From positions 1-28,321 of the forward strand of contig JANBPU010000203.1 of the NCBI GenBank assembly GCA_027575805.1: 28,321 bases of DNA, read 5' to 3'. The notes beneath the pieces are model-generated. The model did no database searches and had not been told where the DNA came from. It saw only the letters and a program-made list of their open reading frames with translations. Position numbers and translations under genes: made by a program. This DNA is from Mycoemilia scoparia (taxonomy: Eukaryota > Kickxellomycota > Kickxellomycetes > Kickxellales > Kickxellaceae). Positions 16,431-26,200 of this stretch are shown here, one piece after another (positions within the stretch are counted from its first letter, which is position 1; the number at the start of each line of letters is the position of its first letter).

Positions 16431-17813
16431 TCATTTTTTACCAACAAGATCTTGGACATCATTAACATCATCATCATCATCGATAGGAAGTCGATTCCAA
16501 TGAATAATGTTCTTATTAATACTTTTTAAATACTCATTGGCTTTTTTGAAATGCCCACAATTAAAGAACCCTCTGCTAGCCGACAACGGACTGGGGTGGA
16601 CACTAGTCAGCACCAGATGTTTCTTCTTGTTAATCCCCTTTCCCTTTTTCTGAGCATACGATCCCCACAAAATAAACACGACGCCGGTTTTACGCTCACT
16701 GATTTCCCTAATAACCGCATCGGTAAACTCCTCCCACCCCTGGTTGGCATGAGAATTTGGCTTATGGGCCTGGACGGTCAGACAAGCATTTAACATCAGG
16801 ACACCCTGCTCAGCCCAACCCTTGAGGAAGCCGTGCTTGGGTTTTTGGAACTTGCCGTCCGGGTATTCTAACTCCAGTTCTTTGTAAATGTTTAGAAGCG
16901 ATGGCGGGATGCGGACACCAGGTTTTACACTGAACGAAAGGCCGTGAGCCTGGTTGAAGTTATGGTACGGGTCTTGGCCGAGGATCACGACCTTGACCTT
17001 ATTGAATGGCGAGTAGCGGGACCAACTGTAGATTTGGGATGGGGGCGGGAAGATTTGGACGGCGGCTTGGGACGCTAGGAATTGCTTGAGTTTGCGGAAA
17101 TATGGTTTATTGAATTCCGGGGACAGGACTTTTAGCCAGGTCTTGTCCATGGTTGAGTATTCGAGTTTGTTGGCTTCGTAGACCGTGGGTGGGAGGGACT
17201 GCAGTTCTTGGGTGGTCATTAGACCGGAATTGGCATTGCCATCGGTGGAGGTGGATGATGGATGGCCGCCAAAGAAATTACCGATATTTGAAGTGGTAGT
17301 AGTAGTAGTAGCGCTGGTCGAAGAAGCTTTGGGGTTTTCGGACGATTGCGGCTTGGTCGCTTGTTTTTCGGTTTCTGTGGCTAGTTTTTCGAGTTCATCG
17401 TCATCACCATCACCGCGACCTCCATCCAGCAAGTCAATACCTGCATTATCATCTTTTGTGGTTTTTATTGTTGGAGAAGATGGGTTTCTGTTTTGACCTA
17501 TGCTGCTGCTGTTGCTGCCGTCGTTGTTATTAGTCGTCTTCATTCTTTTATTGCCAGAAGTAGGTTTTTGTAGTGCTTTCTGTGGGGTCTTTGAAGAGAA
17601 GAAATCGGTTAAAGTAACAGGCTTACGCTTTTTCGATGGAGTTGTAGTTGTACTTATGTTGTCCATGGCACCAGGCTTTGAATTTGTGGTCAATTTCCTT
17701 TCACTACTATCGGGTACTGGAGGGGAGGCTGTTGGCAGGGATTTATTGCTATTACTAGCGCTATTATTCTTGATTTTGTCTATAGATTCGCTGGTGGGGG
17801 TGGTTGTTGTCAT
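16431..17813 (-). CDS. UNG1: Uracil-DNA glycosylase (family 1, UNG)
   Basis: The enzyme removes uracil from DNA and starts base-excision repair. The C-terminal ~240 residues contain all family-1 signatures: GQDPYH at 279-284 with catalytic Asp281, GLSFSV (291-296), VLMLNACLTV (338-347) with the uracil-reading Asn342, VVFILWGSYAQ (378-388), and HPSPLSASR at 406-414 with His406 and the Leu410 wedge. The N-terminal ~200 residues are disordered-looking, rich in Ser/Thr/Asn and Lys, with a basic KKRK at 61-64 that may be a nuclear signal. Just after it comes TLTDFF (67-72), which resembles a PCNA-binding PIP box without the leading Gln, as does NIGNFF (176-181). The total of 460 residues exceeds the usual ~300-360 because of this tail. 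No clear mitochondrial presequence is seen. It has no introns. Confidence 0.97.
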   Translation of the reverse strand: MTTTTPTSESIDKIKNNSASNSNKSLPTASPPVPDSSERKLTTNSKPGAMDNISTTTTPSKKRKPVTLTDFFSSKTPQKALQKPTSGNKRMKTTNNNDGSNSSSIGQNRNPSSPTIKTTKDDNAGIDLLDGGRGDGDDDELEKLATETEKQATKPQSSENPKASSTSATTTTTTSNIGNFFGGHPSSTSTDGNANSGLMTTQELQSLPPTVYEANKLEYSTMDKTWLKVLSPEFNKPYFRKLKQFLASQAAVQIFPPPSQIYSWSRYSPFNKVKVVILGQDPYHNFNQAHGLSFSVKPGVRIPPSLLNIYKELELEYPDGKFQKPKHGFLKGWAEQGVLMLNACLTVQAHKPNSHANQGWEEFTDAVIREISERKTGVVFILWGSYAQKKGKGINKKKHLVLTSVHPSPLSASRGFFNCGHFKKANEYLKSINKNIIHWNRLPIDDDDDVNDVQDLVGKK

Positions 17814-19053
17814 GGCTATTCACAAGCTATTGATATTGATTCGGCATCAAACAAAAATAGATAAACACTTTGAGTTGTTAAGCTTATATACTATTTATCA
17901 AAATGACCAAGCAAAGCAGGAATACTAAAGTAGATTTGAAATATGGGTTCCTTGATTTTTCACAATGCCTACTTTATTGTGTTTGGGTTTGCATGTAGAA
18001 TGTCTAAATATTTGGTGCTTATTGTTGTGGCTCTTTAGAAAAGTGTCCTTATTCTTCAAAACAGCACATGTATGAGTGTGTAACTTGTTCAATCATTTAC
18101 CTCTTGTCACTCCATGTCTTTTATAAGAGAAAGTATGTGTTACATGAGGTGGTGCATTGTATTTTTTTATGACTGTTGAATTTTTCTGGTTAATTGCATC
18201 AGTGTACATTGTTTTATTTACAACTAATTTATTGCGGTCGCAATGTTGTTTACTCTAACTTTGCTAATTGGTAAGATTTCACTAGTGATCAAATGTAGGA
18301 TGGGCAGAAATGGCTCCTCAAATTTGACCCAATCACACAGGCCAATTTGCTATGCAACTCCTGGGAACCGTTTTTGTCCAAGGTGTTGTGAAACCTGACT
18401 AATTTGATTTCCAAGTCAAGAATCACCACATCGCTGGTTTTATAGTGAATTATAATAATTTAGACATAAAGGCTTCAAGTAGAGCTCACTCAATTTCAGA
18501 GGCGCTTTGAGATACAGCTATTATCATATATTATAGTTAATGGTGGTAGGATTGAGCTTTTCTGGCTATTAGGATAAGGCAAGGCGAATGACTGAATGGA
18601 CATTCATATATGGGCTACATATTCACAATCCACTAAAAGCCTACTGTTTTATAGATGAGAGTTGCATATATTAGAATGTGAGTCGGAAGTCGAATAAGTA
18701 TAGTTACATTGTGTAGCTATTATTAAAGTAGTGCTCAAAGTAGCAATAGTATTACATATATATATATATGAATATGTGTATTTATAGGGTGGCGTATTTA
18801 GAGTTGATTCCACTTTACTAATAAGCTTATGACATAGAAATGATGGCAGCTCGGCAATATCTACTCAAATAAATGTAAAGGGTCTTCTTTGTGCTAGCTA
18901 GCTGGCTAGCTAATGTCTTATTTTATGTATCATTATTATTCTCCTTACAGCACCGTCATCGTCTTTCCATATTTAAATTGTTACAACCACATTATCTTTC
19001 AAATAAGCATCAAATACTGAAACACACTGTCTATCGCCAAAACAGCCACAGCC
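17814..19053. other. Intergenic region upstream of the UNG gene
   Basis: No convincing protein gene. It contains a copy of repeat C (from 18278), a TA run at about 18756-18768 and a GCTAGCTAGCTGGCTAGCTA stretch at about 18893. Near the right end, a TATTTAAA sequence at about 18970 may be the TATA region of the gene at 19054. Confidence 0.5.
18278..18428 (+). repeat. Dispersed repeat C, copy 3
   Basis: It begins TTCACTAGTGATC and contains TTTGACCCAATCACACAGGC and ATGCAACTCCTGGGAACCG, in the same order as copies near 9836 and 10058, 8 kb away. Its presence far from the repeat nest shows it is a dispersed family. Confidence 0.6.
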
Positions 19054-19491
19054 ATGAAATTAGTTTCATTACTTTTGAGTGTAGCTGCTATCAAAGTCTT
19101 GCAAATATCCGCTGAAAAGCCAACTGTCTCAAACACCACATCCACCACACCAGCAGATACAGTGGATAAACAAGTAGAGGCGCTATCATCCGAGGTATCA
19201 GATGGTCTCCAGCAATTAAATGATACAATAGATGACATTGGTGAAGGACTTTTTGAAGACGAAGAATCACTGTTTGATATTCAATGTATATGTAACCCAG
19301 ATCCTCTCAATTATGTTCCTGGTATGGAAAACGTAGCCTGTCTGAATGGAGCAAGACTGGGATATGATTGGGAAGTTGACTATGAATATAAAGTTTGTTA
19401 CAATATTAAGCCCGATGAGTTAATGGCCTTTGACCAGGCTTGCGAAGAGCTCGGTGGGATTGGAACCAATTGTGATTTTTTGATGTTTTAA
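19054..19491 (+). CDS. Small secreted six-cysteine protein
   Basis: A 145-residue protein with a signal peptide (MKLVSLLLSVAAIKVLQISA, cut probably after Ala20). Residues 21-75 form a Thr/Ser-rich then acidic linker with two N-glycosylation sequons (N27, N56). The C-terminal part holds six Cys at 78, 80, 96, 115, 130 and 140, enough for three disulphides, within a compact domain ending GTNCDFLMF. Size, secretion and cysteine content match small secreted proteins of fungi, some of which are effectors or wall components. I recognise no family. The leader is C/A-rich before the ATG, and there is no in-frame upstream ATG nearby. Confidence 0.72.
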   Translation: MKLVSLLLSVAAIKVLQISAEKPTVSNTTSTTPADTVDKQVEALSSEVSDGLQQLNDTIDDIGEGLFEDEESLFDIQCICNPDPLNYVPGMENVACLNGARLGYDWEVDYEYKVCYNIKPDELMAFDQACEELGGIGTNCDFLMF

Positions 19492-19731
19492 GCACACACA
19501 AAATAGTGTATAGCAAGTGATCGAAATAATTAGGGGGGAGGGCTATTATAAAGGATAGTTGTTTGTACCGAGTGTGTATTGCTGTTTGATTTAGTTGCAA
19601 ATAGTTGAAATAATAAAAACACTATCAAACATTATAGAATAAAACAATTCCTTTGGCCATTTTGTCAAACAATATTATATATAAGCAAACCAAAAAAATT
19701 AATAAAATAAAACATAGTAAAATAGCTTGGA

Positions 19732-20370
19732 TCAAACTAACGATTCTTTATAATTTTCGATATCCCAATGGATTTTACAAATAGCATGACATGAATTGTA
19801 AAAAGTCGAATAAACCATTGTAAAGATATGTTGTTTGGCTTCACACAGCGATGATGTTCCATTAGCAAGATTATAGGCCCTAGAGATAGTCTCTGAGGAG
19901 TCATTCAAATGCTTTTTTTCGTCATTTATTTTATCAATAACTATTGCACATGCATATGCATTGCCTTGACACTCAGCTTTAAACCGATCTTTCAATTGCT
20001 CAATAATATCAACAGAGTAAACACTCAGATCTCTACAAAGTGCAATCGAATCAACCAAAAGTCTTATGTGGCTCATACCCTCTCCAACAGCACCAAAATC
20101 GCCAATAGTAGGAGTTTCGGTTGGAATGGTGTCAAGAATTTGTTCGAGACTGAGCTCAAAATCCTTTAGAAACCTGGTGAAGTTTTGAGGAAAATCACCA
20201 GCAGACTGGTGAAGATGAAAAGTAGAGCCTTGAGGATTCCTAACAGTAGTTGTGCCAGCGGCGGTGGTAGTGGGCTGACCAAAAGGTTGCACAGACATAT
20301 TTATATGCTCTATGAAAGATCTTTTGATTTTGCACATCAGTTCTGTGTTTTCTGAAATGGATATAGGCAT
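19732..20370 (-). CDS. Unrecognised helical protein, 212 residues
   Basis: I do not recognise this protein. After a Thr/Pro-rich segment (28-55) the sequence from about residue 60 to the end is free of long low-complexity tracts and has the spacing of amphipathic helices (for example FTRFLKDFELSLEQIL, SHIRLLVDSIALC, SVDIIEQLKDRFKAEC). Seven Cys are present (13, 112, 134, 141, 176, 194, 198). There is no signal peptide or membrane segment. Two starts are possible, Met1 (MPISISENTEL) or Met25 (MSVQPFGQPTTT). Length and clean composition support a real gene. It is the first of three unrecognised genes in this part of the window. Confidence 0.6.
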   Translation of the reverse strand: MPISISENTELMCKIKRSFIEHINMSVQPFGQPTTTAAGTTTVRNPQGSTFHLHQSAGDFPQNFTRFLKDFELSLEQILDTIPTETPTIGDFGAVGEGMSHIRLLVDSIALCRDLSVYSVDIIEQLKDRFKAECQGNAYACAIVIDKINDEKKHLNDSSETISRAYNLANGTSSLCEAKQHIFTMVYSTFYNSCHAICKIHWDIENYKESLV

Positions 20371-21033
20371 TGCTTAAGTTTTAAGTGTATCGAGGTCGTG
20401 GTTTGTTATATATGTATTAGACAATAAATATAAAAATAAAAGGTCAAGTGTTATTATTAAAGTAGGCTAAAGGAATTTTGATAAATATTTATAATCCATT
20501 TCAGATATACATTTCTTGAGTATCTGTGACAGTTTTTAGACTGAGTACATTGTATCTTTATCTCGCCAATTAATTGCTCAAATGAGAGTAAATATCTATG
20601 AAGAATAAGCACTTGTTATTGTTTGAAATATCAATAATTTATTGAGTGTTGTAGAATAAGACTTAAAACAAACTCAGGAAAATGGTCACAGTATGATATA
20701 TGGGTAATAATTTTTGAAGGGTGAATTTTGGGCACCAGTGATTATAGAGGCAATCATAGCCATATGAATGCCCAGTTTTACTAGTAAACTTTTACCCTTC
20801 AAAATTATTACCCATATCTCAGCCATTAGGAGTTTTAAAGATAGAGAATGACACCATCAGATAGGTCAAGGTTGCATGTTGTTACATGACCAATATGAAA
20901 TCAATAAGAGGTGGTCACTAAAGTAAAGGGGAACCTAGCACCTTCTAAAACTATAATAATAATTGCTTTTCAATTATCTTTTTATTATAAATACTGCAAC
21001 TTCTATAAAAAGCAAACATGCATCTTTTCAAGT
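20371..21033. other. Intergenic region with a palindromic MITE
   Basis: Apart from the ~120-bp MITE at 20698-20817 this stretch is AT-rich and shows no gene. It should hold the promoter of the gene at 20370 and the 3' UTR of the gene ending at 21034. Confidence 0.5.
20698..20817. mobile_element. Palindromic ~120-bp MITE
   Basis: The ends ATATGGGTAATAATTTTTGA and TCAAAATTATTACCCATAT are inverted repeats. The arms carry on with imperfect pairing (GGGTGAA against TTTACCC). Related copies lie at 22200-22302 and 22299-22416, with a half copy at 444-489. It has no coding capacity. A terminal AT or TA could be part of a target duplication, but this is not clear. Confidence 0.82.
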
Positions 21034-21975
21034 CTAAACTACCACAACTGAATAAAATTTAGACAAACTGTATGTTTGAGGAATACTTTGAAGATTTTGA
21101 TAGTATTCAATAAGCTTCAATAAAGAATCACATTGAGAAACATCTGGCTTGTTGGGATTCTTTCCTCCTATGTTCATCTGCTTAACACAATCATTCATAG
21201 TATCAAGGTAGTTTTCCAGGGAGACATAATATATCCCATCTATCTTGACAGTAGCATTCATGACAAAGTACCCAATTCCATGATGCTGTGTATATTCAAA
21301 GTAATATGGTGGAACATTAGTGTAAAGATAATTAAATATAATGTATGCCAAACTGTGTATTTTCACCAACAAGTTAGCATATTCACTTGGCAGTTTATTA
21401 CCATTTTTATTACTTCTTTGTTTAACAGCCAGCTGTGTAAGCACAAAATGAACAACAAGAATCTCTGCACCACAAGCTAATACCCAAAGATAAAATAGAG
21501 TTTTTGTGTGCATGTGACAATCTTTGTCCATTTTCCAGCCACCATCAAAATAATATTCTGCCTGGCAGATAAGTGAATCTCCAGCCTTCAAGAGGTCTGG
21601 TAAATAACCCTGAATGGCTTCAATATTTTCATTTTCATGAAGACATTGCAAGACCATTTGTGCAAACTTCATCAATTTGGGGGTGTAGAGCTTAATGGTG
21701 AGCTTTTCATGACATTTATAATTCTTGAGAATTTTGTGTACACCATGACCAAATGCTTTGAAGTAGTTGATAAACAACTCTGGAGAATTGATATTGTTGA
21801 CAAACTCCTTGTAATCCCTATCAAGTTGTTTATATACCAGGATAAGCTCCTGGTGGTAGGGATGGTCTTGTTGGTTAGATTGGCTGCTAGAAAGATAGTA
21901 CTCAAAATGAGCATATATTTTATTACACATATCTCTCATGGCTGCTTGTATAATACCAAAGGGGTATAATAGCAT
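21034..21975 (-). CDS. Unrecognised helical protein, 313 residues
   Basis: I do not recognise this protein. It is rich in aromatic residues (Tyr, Phe, His) and looks mainly helical. A hydrophobic run at about 158-183 (LFYLWVLACGAEILVVHFVL) could be a buried or membrane helix. It then contains YFEYTQHHGIGYFVMNATV (225-243) and a Tyr-rich C-terminus. Starts are Met1 (MLLYPFGIIQAAM) or Met13 (MRDMCNKIYAHFEYY); the second gives a more compact N-terminus. Length without stops in AT-rich DNA supports a gene. Palindromic MITE copies lie on both sides of it. Confidence 0.6.
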   Translation of the reverse strand: MLLYPFGIIQAAMRDMCNKIYAHFEYYLSSSQSNQQDHPYHQELILVYKQLDRDYKEFVNNINSPELFINYFKAFGHGVHKILKNYKCHEKLTIKLYTPKLMKFAQMVLQCLHENENIEAIQGYLPDLLKAGDSLICQAEYYFDGGWKMDKDCHMHTKTLFYLWVLACGAEILVVHFVLTQLAVKQRSNKNGNKLPSEYANLLVKIHSLAYIIFNYLYTNVPPYYFEYTQHHGIGYFVMNATVKIDGIYYVSLENYLDTMNDCVKQMNIGGKNPNKPDVSQCDSLLKLIEYYQNLQSIPQTYSLSKFYSVVVV

Positions 21976-22199
21976 GCTAGTGGTGGTATCAAAGTGCCTT
22001 TGATTTTACAGTTCAAGTTTGAATGAATAGTCAAGTGTATGTAAGTGTAAATGAAAAGTGAAAAGTGAGGAAATGAGATATTCAGATATGGCACATGCCA
22101 ATGGGTGATTTAAATATGTTTGGAAAATATATTCTCACTTCTGGTATACATATTTATGTGTGTATGTGTATCTAGCAACTAGAAAATGTAGGTGCCAAC

Positions 22200-22302
22200 A
22201 TATGGGCAATAATTTTTGAAGAGTAAATTTTGGTGACCAATGAATATAGGCACAATCACAGTTGATTATCAAACATTCACCCTTTAAAAATTATAACCTA
22301 TG
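22200..22302. mobile_element. Palindromic MITE copy, diverged
   Basis: It starts TATGGGCAATAATTTTTGAA and ends TTTAAAAATTATAACCTATG. It matches the family at 20698-20817 at both arms, with a diverged centre. It shares its right edge with the next copy. Confidence 0.7.
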
Positions 22303-22416
22303 GATCATAATTTTTGAAAGATGAAAGTTTACTAGTACAACTGGGCATCCATTTGGCTGTGATTCCCCTATAATCACTGGTCCCCAAAATTCACCCTTTA
22401 AAAATTATAACCTATG
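22299..22416. mobile_element. Palindromic MITE copy, adjacent
   Basis: It starts TATGGATCATAATTTTTGAA and ends TTTAAAAATTATAACCTATG. The centre (ACTGGGCATCCATTTGGCTG) matches the reverse complement of the 20698 copy. The two adjacent copies overlap by about four bases, suggesting insertion of one into the end of the other or a tandem duplication. Confidence 0.72.
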
Positions 22417-22646
22417 TTTACAAAAATGGTTTTACATGTAAATCTTGAAACTTCAAGATTGTCACAAAATCTAAAATTGGTAGTCTCTATAACTATCAAA
22501 GACAAAAATTGAAATAAATTTTTCATTCAAAAGGTGCTATAAATGCTATCTTGTTTCCAGACTTTACATGGAACCTCCTTTCCTCCTTTTATACATCCAC
22601 GCACCCCCTATCCACACAGACACACGTTCTGACAAGGACACAGAGG

Positions 22647-23273
22647 ATGCCTCAACCAGTACAATTCTCCTTCCCCTCTAGGATTTCTCGTCTAACTAAG
22701 ACCCAAATTGATACAATCCTTTCAGGTTTGTCAGAAAATGGCCATGTTACATTCAAGCTTACTGAGCAAGAGTGTAGACGCATTGACCCAAATAACTTTA
22801 AGAAAAGTATGACTCGCATCATTGAGAAGAGGTATAATACCTGCTTGCAATTATTTTACCAATACTTTGATGATGTTAATGGCAATATGGTTTATTTGCA
22901 AGACCCTGAAAAAGTCAATGAATTTGAAAGAGTTTATGAAGTTGAAAATTTCTTTAAAGAGATATTTTCATTTTTGGGTAAAATCAGTGATACTGTGCTT
23001 GCAAATGCTCCACATCCTAAAAGCCATGAAGATGTTAGATGGGCTCATAACTATTGTCTTCAGACAGTTACCAAAATGAGAATTATTGCCAATAAAGCTA
23101 AAAACAACAAAGCGGCTGGTTATAAAGGGGGCCATGTGGCATGTGTTGTAGATTTTTTGGCGAATCTTTTTGAGTGTGTTGCACAATTTGGTGTGGTTAC
23201 AGGCAATAGTGCCAAGTTGCTTGAACATGAAGTTCCAGGATTTGGCTCCCAGTACACACTTCAAAGCTCATAA
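22647..23273 (+). CDS. Unrecognised helical protein, about 208 residues
   Basis: I choose the Met at 22647 (MPQPVQFSFPSRISRLTKTQ) over the in-frame Met at 22551, because the 96 bases between are C/T-rich and leader-like (repeated ACACA, TCC). From the chosen start the protein is about 208 residues with no low-complexity tract. It has likely helices (FKKSMTRIIEKRYNTCLQLF, VENFFKEIFSFLGKISDTVL, VACVVDFLANLFECVAQF) and a short Lys/Asn-rich loop (NKAKNNKAAGYKGG). There is no signal peptide. No domain is recognised. A weak shared pattern of aromatic helices with the 21034-21975 product is noted, but not as an alignment. Confidence 0.62.
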   Translation: MPQPVQFSFPSRISRLTKTQIDTILSGLSENGHVTFKLTEQECRRIDPNNFKKSMTRIIEKRYNTCLQLFYQYFDDVNGNMVYLQDPEKVNEFERVYEVENFFKEIFSFLGKISDTVLANAPHPKSHEDVRWAHNYCLQTVTKMRIIANKAKNNKAAGYKGGHVACVVDFLANLFECVAQFGVVTGNSAKLLEHEVPGFGSQYTLQSS

Positions 23274-26200
23274 AGAAATTGAAGGAGTGTTGGATGTGAT
23301 TAGGAGGAAATGATTTTTATGACCAAACTTTTTGGGCTTTATTTCTTTGCTGTTTTTAAATAAAACTGCATATTTGCCCAACCTTTCGATGTTTATTAAG
23401 TGTCAATAAGTTGGTTGTTTAGTGTTGGCCACATTATTATTGGCTCTAGCACATGAATAACCCCTATTTACTTTACATCCCTATTTATATGATGCTTACA
23501 GTCACTATTCATTATCTTCCCTGCGATAAGTGTAAATAAAATAAACTGTATATTAGACAGCTATTAATTATTTAAGATAAAAATACTAGTAAAAACGTGT
23601 GGTTAATAAAGAGCCTAAGGAGCATTTGATTTAGGCTGGAGTTTGATTGTATTTATAGGACTTTTGATCATGGCAGATGCAAGATGTGTCGGCCAAGGAG
23701 TAGCAGTTAGGCCATCTATTACATGTGAGAGTAGGAATCTCATTACGTATGGAGTTGTAGATCCGGGAGTTATTGCTTTGCTCTCATTCAACTCTGTAAA
23801 GATAAGATCCGCAACACCTCAAACCCATTCAAAAACACTTCGATAGTGATGAATATAAAAATATTCGTATATATCTTTTGTGGAGACAGCCATGACAATA
23901 GTTTTAAATTGTTATTATCTGTGGAGGGTAAACAACAAAATATCTTATCATAACCGCCACCACCGCCATCATCAAAGAAAGCGATTATATAGGCTGTGGA
24001 AAGTATGTCTAAACTAGAAAAGAATAGTAAACGCAGAGAAACACAAACATAAACTTTACTGAAAAGGCTTTTCAATCCACAATAGTTCTTGATTTAGAAG
24101 CTTTAAAAAAGAGACTTTATAGGGATGAGAGTATGTGTGTATGTGTGTATGTAATTAATCTCGCTTTTTTGGGGGAGGAAGAGAGGATGGGTGGGATTTG
24201 ATATCCAAATCGAGATGTATATTGCAATTAGTGTTTATGTATTAAGGAGTCAGTAAATAAGAATAGCAGCCATTCAAATTCATTTTGATTCCATGTAATT
24301 CGGCAAGCATTTGCTTAAGTCTATTGTCATGTTGGGATTAAAAGCAATCTTGCATTTACCGATGCTATTGTTGATAATGATTTGAGATATCACCCTTTGG
24401 TTAATAGTAAACATGTCTGGTTCGTTAAAGTAAGCCAAGAAAAGCTAAAATTGGAATAGAAGGTATGCACACATGCATAGGCTTTAGGCGATTATTTTCT
24501 ATAAAACAACTATTGTCAGTAGATGCCGATTTGAGTTTAAAAAGATTCTCATAGCTTAGATGCCAGATAGAAGAAGCGACAGAGAGAGAAAAATCCTTGG
24601 CCGTGGTGGTGCATTGAATGGTGGTACGTACTCTTGTAAAGCAAACAATGATGTGTATGTATGTGTGGCAATAGTTTAAGCTCTTCCCCCCATCCACCAT
24701 CTCTCACAATAATAATAGTAATAATGTGGGCCAAGAACTTGGAATCTGAAAAGGTTCCGAAGGATAAAGGAAAGACTAATTAAGATGGATATGGCCAAGG
24801 ATAATACATAATGAATTCAGCCTCGAATTATGGAGAGACAAGGGATAATGACGATAGTGGTGGTAGCAGTGGCTTTTCATGTATTGTTTTTATTGCGATA
24901 CACTGACACTTTCCCCTCCTTTAATATAGTTTAGCACATTTATATGGATATGGTTCTCCGCACTCAAACATCCTTCCCCAAGCCATTTGTAAATATTTGG
25001 ATCTCAGTTGCTATGGTTGGTCAGTATTGAACTAAAATCGATAAAAGCCAGTATCTGGGTATTCAAGGGGATTGTCCATCCGAGTTGAAAATAATCACAA
25101 CATCGAATATAAAAAAATCAAGTCTACGTACACAGACCATCCCAGTCAGCCAGCCATCACTGGAAGAAAGTCTTGGAAATAAAAGTTTTAAACACAACCA
25201 CCTCCACCACCACATGAACAAAGCCCCATGCTGTTATTATTATTATTGTGGGAGTAATGTTTTGGTGGCTTATAAAGAGCAGATTTCTATAAAAAGCAAA
25301 AGATCCATTCATGCATCTTGGATTTCAACAACAGCAAGGAATAATAGATACAGATTCAGTGTTGAATTATGTATGTATAACCACATTCTGTATTCACTCG
25401 CTACGGTAGCTGTAATATTCGCTAGCTAGCTAGCCAGCTGCAGAAGAAAATTAAAGGAATGTATGGATTGAGAGAAAAAGCCGATGAAGTTGATCCATAG
25501 TTTGTTGGCACATAGGACATCATCTGTCTGAAAAAAGACATGTAGTGAAACCTTAAAGCCAAGTAAAAATGCCTGTGAGCGTGGGTAAATGTGTAAAGCA
25601 ATGCAGAATATACTTCAAGTACAGACATGATATGGAGTGTAGGAGAGACGGGGTGGTGAGAGATATTAGTGCGGATGTGTGATTGTTGTGTGTATAGTAA
25701 AAGAGGGCGCAAATAAAATAATAAATTAAAAGATTATAAAGGAAGTATTGGTTGATTTAACAGTAATGTGTAGATATTAGAGATAATGGCAGTGAGGGAT
25801 GTGACGTTGTTTAAAGGGCTTATTGATAAGTTGGTATTTGCTATGAGGTGGTGAATGAGCCTATTATATTAGAGGTTCAAGAAATAGCCAAGGTATTTGT
25901 ATATCAGTTGGTGTCTTCTGCAGCTCTTAGAGAGTAGTTGCTGAGGTCGATGAACGTGTATAGATGCAGTAATGTTCCGTTCTTCACGACTAAATGAGCT
26001 GGTGGTAGAAAACGGTTTGCGATTTAGGATTCATTTTCTGCACATGCACCTCTGTGCATTTTGGTGCTCACATGTTTATCAACTCCAACTCAAAGAAAAG
26101 CTTCGTACAGGCTCACACTGCAATAAGTGGATTATGATAAAATGTAGTCACGCATACACTATGCCATTAGTCAGACAGTCTCTGACAGTGGTAGATCAGG

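Larger units (their letters stand above)
21976..22646. other. Divergent intergenic region with two MITE copies
   Basis: This lies between a minus-strand gene (starting at 21975) and a plus-strand gene (start at 22647), so it should hold both promoters. It contains two MITE copies (22200-22416), a short GTGTATGTGTA run near 22160 and a C/A-rich leader just before 22647. No other gene is seen. Confidence 0.5.

Noticed and set aside
17185..17928. Two plus-strand ORFs (103 and 142 codons) opposite the UNG N-terminus
   Set aside because: They are antisense readings of the Ser/Thr/Asn-rich tail, giving Val/Leu/Ser-rich nonsense.
23643..23846. 67-codon ORF with a hydrophobic start
   Set aside because: The first residues look a little like a signal peptide, but the rest lacks any pattern and the length is within chance expectation.
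18893..25440. GCTAGCTAGC-type runs at about 18893 and 25424 as a paired element
   Set aside because: Short self-complementary tetranucleotide repeats arise as microsatellites; no other similarity flanks them.
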